DNA of 28,713 nucleotides from Brevibacillus_F sp035644815 (GTDB taxonomy: Bacteria; Bacillota; Bacilli; Brevibacillales; Brevibacillaceae), in NCBI GenBank assembly GCA_035644815.1, contig DASQNU010000001.1, positions 1-28,713 of the forward strand, in the 5' to 3' direction. This document shows positions 22,983 through 28,713 of this stretch, piece after piece. A program made the translations under genes and the position numbers. Numbering within the stretch: position 1 is the first letter of the stretch; every line of letters starts with the position of its first letter. The notes beneath the pieces are model-generated. The model saw nothing but the letters and a program-made list of their open reading frames with translations, did no database searches and was not told where the DNA came from.

Positions 22983-24095
22983 ATGATGGACCCGCGCTTA
23001 CAAAAATTGGCGCATGCATTGGTGAATTATTCAACCCGCGTACAGCCGGGCGAGAAAGTTCTGTTGAATGTCGTCGGACATGTTCCCATGTTCGTAAAAG
23101 CCATTATTCGAGAAATTTATGCGGCAGGCGGCAGACCTTTTATCCAGCATATCCACCCTGAGATTCAACGAGAGCTGCTGATGGGAGTGGAAAAAGAGCA
23201 GCTGGACATGATGCGTGAAGCTGAAATCAGCCTGATGAAACAAATGGATTGCTATATCGGCATCCGCAGTGGTGACAACATCAACGAGCTGGCCGATGTT
23301 CCATCCGATCGACAAAGACTCTATTCCCAATTGGTGCAAGGTCCCGTCATTGACGTGCGTGTACCAGGGACAAAATGGGTTGTCCTTCGCTACCCGAATG
23401 CCTCGATGGCACAGTTGGCCAATATGAGCACGGAAGCGTTTGAAGATTTCTACTTCCAGGTATGTACGATGGACTACTCCAAAATGTCCAAAGCGATGGA
23501 TCATCTCGTAGATCTGATGAATAAAACCGATCAAGTGCGCATTACCGGACCAGGTACAGATCTGACCTTTTCGATCAAGGACATTCCTGCCGTAAAATGT
23601 GACGGACTGTTAAACATTCCGGACGGAGAGGTATATACAGCGCCAGTACGTGATTCGATCAATGGCGTGCTAACCTACAATACACCATCTCCCTATGAAG
23701 GGTTTACATTCGAAAATGTTTCCTTGACGTTCAAGGATGGAAAAATCATTGAAGCAACCGCGAATGATACGAAGCGGATCAACGAGATTTTGGACACGGA
23801 CGAGGGAGCGCGCTATATTGGTGAATTTGCGATTGGGGTTAATCCGTTTATCCAAAACCCGATGAAAGACATTTTGTTTGATGAGAAGATCGATGGCAGC
23901 TTCCATTTCACGCCTGGTTCTTGCTATGAGGATGCCTATAACGGAAACAAGTCCTCCGTACACTGGGATATGGTGTGCATCCAGCGCGAGGAATGGGGCG
24001 GCGGAGAAATGTATTTCGACGGTCGACTCATTCGCAAAAATGGCCGCTTTGTTGTACCAGAGCTGGAGTGTCTCAATCCGGAGAATCTTCGTTAA
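22983..24095 (+). CDS. aminopeptidase, peptidase family M29
   Basis: This 370-residue cytoplasmic metallopeptidase of the AmpS/AmpT/PepS type removes N-terminal residues from peptides. The C-terminal catalytic half carries the expected metal ligands: Glu in NIPDGEVYTAP, Glu in YIGEFAIGVNP, then His in GSFHFTPGSCYEDAY and the His-x-Asp pair in SSVHWDMV. The N-terminal half has TRVQPGEKVLLN, as in relatives. Length is slightly shorter than the 400-410 typical of thermophilic members. AGAGGAG precedes the first of two adjacent ATGs. Its last 23 bases overlap the end of the minus-strand methyltransferase gene. Confidence 0.92.
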   Translation: MMDPRLQKLAHALVNYSTRVQPGEKVLLNVVGHVPMFVKAIIREIYAAGGRPFIQHIHPEIQRELLMGVEKEQLDMMREAEISLMKQMDCYIGIRSGDNINELADVPSDRQRLYSQLVQGPVIDVRVPGTKWVVLRYPNASMAQLANMSTEAFEDFYFQVCTMDYSKMSKAMDHLVDLMNKTDQVRITGPGTDLTFSIKDIPAVKCDGLLNIPDGEVYTAPVRDSINGVLTYNTPSPYEGFTFENVSLTFKDGKIIEATANDTKRINEILDTDEGARYIGEFAIGVNPFIQNPMKDILFDEKIDGSFHFTPGSCYEDAYNGNKSSVHWDMVCIQREEWGGGEMYFDGRLIRKNGRFVVPELECLNPENLR

Positions 24096-24639
24096 GCGAT
24101 TGTCTTGCCGTCTGATCCTGCGCGGTAAGCGAGCGCAACGCTTGTTCTTCTGCCGGAATACGGATCAGTCCCAGCAAGAGCAGATTGCTCACGGGAAACA
24201 GCAATGCGGTGAAATAAGCGCCAAAGCATAAGGGCAAGGTCAGCAGCTCGATCGTGACGATCCAGTAGTTGGGATGTTTTAGGTAACGGTACGGCCCGTG
24301 CTTGACGGGGGATGTGCCGGGGAGGATCATGATCCTGGTATTCCAATGCCGCCCTAGGGTACGAATGCACCAATACCGTCCCGCTTGTGAGAGGAGAAAA
24401 ACCGAGAAGGTAGCCCACCACCATGTAGAGAGCTGTTGGGACCCGCTCATCACTTCTACGATCAGACAGAGAAAAAACAGGACGTGGAGCAGGACGATAT
24501 ATTTGTAATGCGAAGCTCCTGCTTCGTGACCACCTTGCGACAAGATATAGTCACGGTTATGTCTGGCGAGACGCAGTTCTACAAGGCGCTGCAGGATGAC
24601 AATCAGGATGACGATGCCAAAAAACATGAGCAACTGCAT
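24073..24639 (-). CDS. bpsB: isoprenylcysteine carboxyl methyltransferase-like membrane protein, partner of the type III PKS
   Basis: This 188-residue membrane protein with four to five helices has the methyltransferase block RYWCIRTLGRHWNTRI followed by HGPYRYLKHPNYW and a helix, as in the ICMT family. In Bacillus subtilis the equivalent BpsB (YpbQ) methylates alkylpyrones made by BpsA. The ATG directly follows the TGA of the polyketide synthase gene (no gap) with CAGGAG inside that gene, so translation is likely coupled. Name given by gene order and family; substrate inferred. Confidence 0.83.
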   Translation of the reverse strand: MQLLMFFGIVILIVILQRLVELRLARHNRDYILSQGGHEAGASHYKYIVLLHVLFFLCLIVEVMSGSQQLSTWWWATFSVFLLSQAGRYWCIRTLGRHWNTRIMILPGTSPVKHGPYRYLKHPNYWIVTIELLTLPLCFGAYFTALLFPVSNLLLLGLIRIPAEEQALRSLTAQDQTARQSLNEDSPD

Positions 24640-25710
24640 TCACTCCTGTTGCAGATATAGTAGTTCACAGCTAAAACCTGGACCGAGCGCGGCGACCAGT
24701 CCTTTTTCACCGGACTGCCAGCTGTGCTCGATTTGTTTTTCAAGCACAAATAACACCGTGGGAGATGACATATTTCCATAGGCTTGCAGTACCTGGTGGG
24801 CGGGAAGTAATCGTTCCGGCTCAATATCCAGACTGTGTTGATAAGCGGTTAGTACCTTGGCGCCGCCCGGATGCAGCACGAAGTGGGTGATTTGCGGCAA
24901 AGACGTTTGATACCGATCTAAAAAGTGATCCACTGCTGATCTCATGCGTTGCTTGACCAAGGTCGGGATATCCCGGGAAAAAATCACCTTTAACCCATCG
25001 TCCGTCACATCCCAGCCCATGACATCGAGCGAATCTTTCCAAGTAACCGTACGCGAACCGGAAATACTGGGTGATGACGAATCGTTTGCATGACGGGCAG
25101 CAACCTCATCGCCAGCGACAAGGACAGCGGCAGCTCCATCTGCAAAAAGGGAGGTTGCGATCAGGTTGCTTTTGGACCGATCATTTTGGACAAAGGTAAG
25201 ACCGCATAGCTCAACCGAGAGTAGCAGCACCAGTGAGTGTGGAAATGCACGCGCATAATCTGCTGCTCGCGACAGACCCATGGCACCGCCTGCACAGCCC
25301 AGGCCCCAGAGCGGAATTCGCGTAATGTCCTCTCGCAATGGAAGCAGATTGAGCAGGCGAGCATCGATGCTGGGGGTGGAGATACCTGTGCTGGAGACAA
25401 CCAGTAAGCAATCGATGTCTTCCGCAGATAGACCGATTTTTTCCAGGCAACGGGTGATCGCCTCTACCCCAAGCTGGCAAGCGTGTTCGATATAGAGCTG
25501 ATTTTTTTCTGCGGTCGTATGCGGAGAGGAAAACCAAGTTAGCGGGACGCAAAAATGCCGTTTTTCAACACGGCTATTGGCAAACACCTGTAAGTATCGC
25601 TCGATATCAGGAAAGGCATCTTGAAAAAACTGCTGGGTAAACTGGCGGGAAGCCTCCTGCGACACCGTATGGGGAGGAACGGACGTACCCACTGACAAAA
25701 TACGAGGCAT
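24640..25710 (-). CDS. bpsA: type III polyketide synthase (chalcone/stilbene synthase-like, alkylpyrone synthase)
   Basis: This 356-residue homodimeric ketosynthase extends a fatty acyl-CoA starter with malonyl-CoA to give alkylpyrones or alkylresorcinols. The catalytic triad is visible: Cys139 in GLGCAGGAMGL, His280 in FVLHPGGAKV and Asn313 in YGNMSSPTVL. VSSTGISTPSID is the conserved N-terminal region. An in-frame ATG at 25770 lacks a ribosome site; the ATG at 25710 follows GGGAGTG and begins with PRILSVGTSVPPH, which is the usual N-terminus. It is paired with the methyltransferase gene, as in the bpsA-bpsB operon of bacilli, and likely makes membrane-located lipids. Confidence 0.93.
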   Translation of the reverse strand: MPRILSVGTSVPPHTVSQEASRQFTQQFFQDAFPDIERYLQVFANSRVEKRHFCVPLTWFSSPHTTAEKNQLYIEHACQLGVEAITRCLEKIGLSAEDIDCLLVVSSTGISTPSIDARLLNLLPLREDITRIPLWGLGCAGGAMGLSRAADYARAFPHSLVLLLSVELCGLTFVQNDRSKSNLIATSLFADGAAAVLVAGDEVAARHANDSSSPSISGSRTVTWKDSLDVMGWDVTDDGLKVIFSRDIPTLVKQRMRSAVDHFLDRYQTSLPQITHFVLHPGGAKVLTAYQHSLDIEPERLLPAHQVLQAYGNMSSPTVLFVLEKQIEHSWQSGEKGLVAALGPGFSCELLYLQQE

Positions 25711-25784
25711 ACCTAGCACTCCCGTCCTAGTAATGGTGTTTCCATTCTCCCCCAAAGTCGCCATTTGCATGCGAGTGTAAACCC

Positions 25785-25820
25785 TTGCTTTTTATACGGA
25801 TTCTCAGTAAGATGCGTAAA
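25785..25820. promoter_or_regulatory. overlapping face-to-face promoters of bpsA and the DUF2573 gene
   Basis: Plus strand: TTGCTT (25785-25790), 17 bases, TAAGAT (25808-25813). Minus strand: TTTACG (25820-25815), 18 bases, TATAAA (25796-25791). The two share the same 36 bases, so use of one may hinder the other. Confidence 0.45.
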
Positions 25821-25850
25821 GGATAGGAAGGATTTGGAGGGGAACAAAAA

Positions 25851-26111
25851 ATGAGCGGAAATCCAAAAACGCAAATACCGGAATTGGAAGGATTGTTGGA
25901 AAAATTCACGGAGTTGTTGACAGGGGAAGCCACTCCTGAACGAATCGATATGGTAAAAAACTGGTGCATTTACAGCCATATTCAAAAAGTAATGCCGCCA
26001 CTCGTGCAGCATTGGGGAAGTGAACCGGAGCATCAACAGGCGAAGGCCGACATCCAAAAAACGATTGAACAATTGAAGCAATGGAATCAGGAAAAGCAAA
26101 AGAAGGAATAA
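25851..26111 (+). CDS. DUF2573 (YusU-like) small protein
   Basis: This soluble helical protein of 86 residues has the segment LEGLLEKFTELLTGE followed by KNWCIYSHIQKVMPPLVQHW, which fits the DUF2573 family, including Bacillus subtilis YusU; function unknown. The C-terminus is a charged helix rich in Gln, Lys and Glu. A GGAGGGG site lies seven to eight bases before the ATG. It is transcribed divergently from bpsA and ends at the terminator at 26124-26152. Confidence 0.7.
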   Translation: MSGNPKTQIPELEGLLEKFTELLTGEATPERIDMVKNWCIYSHIQKVMPPLVQHWGSEPEHQQAKADIQKTIEQLKQWNQEKQKKE

Positions 26112-26123
26112 CGATGAGCAAAA

Positions 26124-26152
26124 AAAACTAGCACATGAGCTGTGCTAGTTTT
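26124..26152. terminator. bidirectional intrinsic terminator
   Basis: A perfect 12-bp stem (AAAACTAGCACA/TGTGCTAGTTTT, loop of 5) with A and T runs on its outer sides, between convergent genes. Confidence 0.9.
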
Positions 26153-26159
26153 CATATTT

Positions 26160-27425
26160 TTAGAGCACGACAGAAGTTTCCGATTGGGTCTGGCTAGCAG
26201 CAGGAACAGATTGTTTGCGCATCGCAATCGAGACGAGTCGGTATTGGAATACCCCTACTACCATTAAGAGAACACCGATCATCGAAAACCAGTAGTTGCC
26301 GCCTAGCTCGGTAAAGCATAGTGCTCCTAAGGATGGTCCGATCGTGCCGGTAATCCCCCAGTTGGCACCGAAGATGGAGAAGTATCGACCACGGTATTCG
26401 GGTGGTGCTAGGACAGATACGGCTTTTTGAATTTGCGGACCATTCAGCATTTCGCCAAGCGTAAAAATAATCTCGACCGCAACGAATATCGCGAAGCTAG
26501 GCGCCCAGCCATAGCCAAAACCGACGAGGGCAAGCAAGGTGTAGGCCAGCAAAATCACTTTTTGCGCCGGGAATCGTTCAGCATAACGGGCGATTAACAG
26601 CTGAGTACATACGACCATAAGGCCATTGATGGTCATGAGTGTGGCAAAAACCGTAAGATAATCGGGGAAAATGGTTTTTAGCTGCTGCGGGAGAATGACT
26701 TCTACCTGTGAATAAAGTAGTGAGACCGGAATGGCCGCAAGCGTCATCAGGAAGATAGTCGGGTGCTCCCGAATCTTGATTTTTGGCTGTTTCGTTTCTT
26801 GTTTGTCAGTTGAATCTGCTTGGGCTTTTTCAGGATTCACCAGTCTTGGCAATGTTTCCGGCACCTTCCAGATGATCAACAGACAATACAGGAAGAGTGC
26901 CAACGAACAGAGTCCAAATGCGATACTGGGATTGACCTTATAAATGGCCACTCCAATCAACGGGCCAGTCGCCGCACCGATATTTAATGCGGTATGCAGG
27001 AGGGCGAAAACTTCGCTGCGTTTTTCCTCTGGAACGACATCGGTTACCTGTGCGCTGGCTGCCGGCCAAAACAGCGATGCGCCAATCCCGTTCAAAATCG
27101 TAAGAAATGCGAAAGAATAAAGGGAATCGGCCCAGATGTAGCCAAGCATGGAAACGGATTCAATAATAAGTGCTGTAATCATAAGGGGTTTTCGACCATA
27201 CCGGTCTGCCAATCCGCCAGAATACAGACTGGAGATGATCCCGGTAAGCGGTTGAAGTCCGACAACCAAAGCAGCCATGATCAGATTCCCTTCGAGCTTA
27301 TCAAACAGGTAGATGGCCAAGAATGGGCGAAGCATGAAACCGGCAAAGGTGGTTAAAATGGTGCCGATCACTCGAATCCAAATGGCAGTATCGTAGCGGC
27401 TAATCAAGTTTTGTAACCATACCAT
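26160..27425 (-). CDS. MFS transporter, probable drug or metabolite exporter
   Basis: This 421-residue membrane protein has about 12 helices in two halves separated by a charged loop (around 195-215, with EKAQADSTDKQETKQPKIKI). The motif-A sequence GGLADRYGRKP lies between helices two and three, as in the DHA1 group, and GPLIGVAIYK in helix five resembles the antiporter motif. The substrate cannot be told. ATG 27425 is preferred because AAAGGAGGG precedes it; a TTG further up is in frame. It is divergent from a MarR-type gene, the classical arrangement for a regulated exporter. Confidence 0.88.
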   Translation of the reverse strand: MVWLQNLISRYDTAIWIRVIGTILTTFAGFMLRPFLAIYLFDKLEGNLIMAALVVGLQPLTGIISSLYSGGLADRYGRKPLMITALIIESVSMLGYIWADSLYSFAFLTILNGIGASLFWPAASAQVTDVVPEEKRSEVFALLHTALNIGAATGPLIGVAIYKVNPSIAFGLCSLALFLYCLLIIWKVPETLPRLVNPEKAQADSTDKQETKQPKIKIREHPTIFLMTLAAIPVSLLYSQVEVILPQQLKTIFPDYLTVFATLMTINGLMVVCTQLLIARYAERFPAQKVILLAYTLLALVGFGYGWAPSFAIFVAVEIIFTLGEMLNGPQIQKAVSVLAPPEYRGRYFSIFGANWGITGTIGPSLGALCFTELGGNYWFSMIGVLLMVVGVFQYRLVSIAMRKQSVPAASQTQSETSVVL

Positions 27426-27483
27426 GAAGCGTGACCCTCCTTTCAAAGTGCGAATAGATGTTCTGTAGTATACAGGAAAAAAT

Positions 27484-27495
27484 TTTCAAATGAAA
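27484..27495. promoter_or_regulatory. palindrome between MFS and marR genes, candidate operator
   Basis: TTTCA-AA-TGAAA is a perfect short palindrome. On the minus strand a TATACT (-10 of the MFS gene, near 27466-27471) lies about 13 bases downstream, so the palindrome would fall in the -35 area. Length is short for a MarR site, so the assignment is tentative. Confidence 0.3.
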
Positions 27496-27569
27496 GAGGG
27501 TTGCAAACAGTTTTAATTTTCAGTTTTTGTCATAGTTATCACCATATTCCCATGGCTTTAGGGGGTTTT

Positions 27570-27869
27570 ATGGACCCAAAATCGTTTTTGCAAATGTATC
27601 AGGATAGTTTAGGACATTACCTGTACCGCATCGGGCAGCTGATGCGGGAAGAAACGAACCGAGTCCTTCAGGAGTATGACCTCACTCCCCAGCAATGGCA
27701 GCTGCTCATTGCCTTAGTCCGATCAGATGGGCTGACCCCGACCGAACTAGGCACGATGACACTGCGGGATAAAACGACCATCTCCCGGATCTTGCCAGGC
27801 TTGTTTAAAGGAAGAAGAGCAGACCATGCTATGACGAATATAGCGGGCAGCAGAAACGCTTTCGGATAA
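27570..27869 (+). pseudogene. MarR family regulator, truncated or frameshifted
   Basis: This MarR-type DNA-binding protein has 99 residues where about 140-150 are usual. It has the N-terminal dimer helix (YQDSLGHYLYRIGQLMREE), the winged-helix core with LTPQQWQLLIALVRSDGLTP, ELGTMTLRDKTTISRILPGL as recognition helix and the start of the wing (MTNIAGSRNAF). After the wing the frame ends at TAA; one base shifted, RITRRKQ continues the expected wing strand before another stop. The C-terminal dimerisation helices are missing, and the following 300 bases give no coherent remainder. AGGGGGT precedes the ATG. A functional dimer is doubtful. Confidence 0.62.
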
Positions 27870-28069
27870 CCAGGAGAAAGCAATCGTGATTGTATCAATT
27901 TACTAGGACTGGAAGTGAGAAATAGGTAAGATAGAATATCGTTTAAAAGCGGCAAGGAGCGGCTAAGCTCCTTTGAGCAGTGCTGTAGGGCTATATACTC
28001 CTTGATAATAAGGAAATCGGGAATAGATATGACCATTATACTTATTTCTCAACATATTATGAAAGAGTT

Positions 28070-28086
28070 TGACGAAAGCTGGCGAA
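28070..28086 (+). promoter_or_regulatory. two tandem Spo0A-box-like sites upstream of sinI
   Basis: TGACGAA (28070-28076) and TGGCGAA (28080-28086) both match the 0A-box consensus TGNCGAA, in the same direction and 10 bases apart, one helical turn. In Bacillus subtilis phosphorylated Spo0A binds such boxes and activates sinI, so the position fits. Confidence 0.55.
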
Positions 28087-28106
28087 TAGATAGTACCTTT
28101 AGCATT

Positions 28107-28136
28107 TTGTCAATCTGTGAAGGAGGATGCTAATAT
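28107..28136 (+). promoter_or_regulatory. possible sigma-A promoter of sinI
   Basis: TTGTCA (5 of 6), 18-base spacer, TAATAT (4 of 6); about 60 bases before the GTG at 28196 and just downstream of the two 0A-box-like sites. Confidence 0.45.
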
Positions 28137-28195
28137 TTGGATATAAAAAAAAGTGACGATCATATAGATTGAAGGAGATAGGAGAGGTTAGAGTA

Positions 28196-28369
28196 GTGGA
28201 GAACAAGGTCAAGCACAGAGAATTGGACATGGAATGGTTAGACTTAATTCTCAGGGCACGCCAGCTTGGTCTTACACCGGAAGAAGTGCGAGCATTTTTA
28301 AGCAAAGAAGGGACTGGGATGTCCATCTATAGCGATGGGGACATCAGAGAGTACTATGCTGTTCGTTAA
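28196..28369 (+). CDS. sinI: SinI-like anti-repressor
   Basis: This 57-residue protein has the core HRELDMEWLDLILRARQLGL and TPEEVRAFLS (about residues 6-35), a match to the SinI domain of two amphipathic helices that bind the C-terminus of SinR and pull it off its operators. It starts with GTG; GGAGAGG lies eight to nine bases before it, while an earlier in-frame TTG has weaker support. The gene lies directly before sinR in the same direction, the standard arrangement in Bacillus. It is probably switched on by Spo0A (two boxes upstream). Confidence 0.82.
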   Translation: MENKVKHRELDMEWLDLILRARQLGLTPEEVRAFLSKEGTGMSIYSDGDIREYYAVR

Positions 28370-28414
28370 TTCCTAAAGCGGAGAATAAAATAGCATAATG
28401 TCAGCCGTTCACCC

Positions 28415-28443
28415 TTCGCATAGACATGACTTTTTGGTATAAT
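28415..28443 (+). promoter_or_regulatory. probable promoter of sinR
   Basis: TTCGCA, 17-base spacer, perfect TATAAT, 30 bases before the sinR ATG. A separate sinR promoter is the usual arrangement. Confidence 0.55.
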
Positions 28444-28473
28444 AGGTGAAAAATTAACTAGGGTGAACCATCC

Positions 28474-28713
28474 ATGATAGGGAAACGCATTCAACGGATC
28501 CGCAAAGAGAAAGGATTGTCTTTGTCAGAACTGGCTGAACGGGCGGGCGTTGCTAAATCGTATCTCAGCTCAATTGAACGGGGATTACAATCAAATCCGT
28601 CCATACAATTTCTTGAAAAGGTTTCTACCGTGCTAGGATTGACCGTTGAAGCAATCATTCATGAAGAGCCAGAGGTAGAAAAAGGTGAACTGGATCCGGA
28701 ATGGTTTCAATTG
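28474..28713 (+). CDS. sinR: SinR-type biofilm master repressor, N-terminal part (cut by window end)
   Basis: The first 80 codons of a SinR-like repressor are visible. An XRE helix-turn-helix fills residues 1-66, with GLSLSELAERAGVAKSYLSS, the near-invariant SIERGLQSNPSIQFLEKVS and a short linker. The last visible residues, ELDPEWFQL, are the start of the SinI-binding helical domain and mirror ELDMEWLDL of SinI. In Bacillus this protein holds down biofilm matrix genes. The start ATG follows GGGTGA; the rest lies beyond the window. Confidence 0.9.
   Translation, partial: MIGKRIQRIRKEKGLSLSELAERAGVAKSYLSSIERGLQSNPSIQFLEKVSTVLGLTVEAIIHEEPEVEKGELDPEWFQL

Larger units (their letters stand above)
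27870..28195 (+). promoter_or_regulatory. gap between the marR remnant and sinI; holds a Spo0A-type control region
   Basis: No convincing gene lies here. The first half has no clear feature beyond decayed marR sequence. The second half contains two Spo0A-box-like heptamers (28070-28076, 28080-28086) and a possible promoter (28107-28136), listed separately. A short frame from 28029 to 28133 has no good ribosome site and is not accepted. Confidence 0.5.

Noticed and set aside
27668..28036. Minus-strand frame of 122 codons
   Set aside because: Mostly antisense to the marR gene; no ribosome site and no family resemblance.
28029..28133. Short plus-strand frame of 34 codons upstream of sinI
   Set aside because: Ribosome site spacing is poor and the frame runs through the Spo0A-box-like sites and the promoter region.
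1..28713. CRISPR arrays, tRNA genes, insertion sequences or prophage
   Set aside because: No regularly spaced direct repeats, no cloverleaf-like sequence, no transposase or phage-type proteins were seen on either strand.

Overview
The window looks like chromosome from a spore-forming, low- to mid-GC Firmicute, most likely Brevibacillus or a close Paenibacillaceae/Bacillaceae relative. The reasons are strong AGGAGG ribosome sites, TTG/GTG starts, several DUF families typical of bacilli (DUF4025, DUF2512, DUF3231, DUF4260, DUF2573), a SpoIIM homologue, a sinI-sinR pair and a bpsA-bpsB type III polyketide pair. The genus is inferred from gene content only. There are no tRNA or rRNA genes, CRISPR arrays, prophage or insertion sequences.

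Layout. 1-2972: the 3' part of the mannitol activator gene mtlR, then mtlF and mtlD and a clear terminator. 3007-6678: minus-strand genes for a histidine phosphatase, a DUF4260 membrane protein, a YozQ-like protein, a DUF2512 membrane protein, a DUF3231 protein and a CapA-like protein. 6840-7724: a small monooxygenase-fold gene, then a scar holding a frameshifted HIT-family pseudogene and an orphan membrane-helix fragment. 7725-11875: two exported proteins, a gamma-glutamyltransferase and a three-repeat surface protein, both ending in a copper-amine-oxidase-N-like stalk domain and separated by a non-coding leader with a long hairpin. 11932-12571: a small unknown gene divergent from a 41-residue double-CxxC microprotein, with a near-perfect palindrome between them, then a large stem structure. 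12599-14990: cydA-cydB for a bd-type quinol oxidase.

15179-21974 holds a compact cluster: GPDPase-membrane-domain protein, DUF4129, DUF4350, MoxR ATPase and DUF58 (overlapping or nearly overlapping, one transcription unit), then a convergently overlapping spoIIM-like gene and a divergent RDD gene. It resembles the widespread MoxR/DUF58 envelope clusters, whose exact job is unsettled. 22025-22883: two short single-helix proteins and a second DUF4025 protein. 22983-24095: an M29 aminopeptidase. 24073-25710: a type III polyketide synthase with its isoprenylcysteine-methyltransferase-like partner, facing a DUF2573 gene across overlapping promoters. 26160-27869: an MFS exporter gene divergent from a MarR gene that loses its frame in the wing. 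28196-28713: sinI followed by the start of sinR, with two Spo0A-box-like sites exactly one helical turn apart upstream of sinI.

No obviously new multi-gene system was found. The best leads are the sinI control region, the two neighbouring stalk-domain exported proteins, the unexplained RNA-like structures at 9819-10008 and 12496-12571, and the small proteins.
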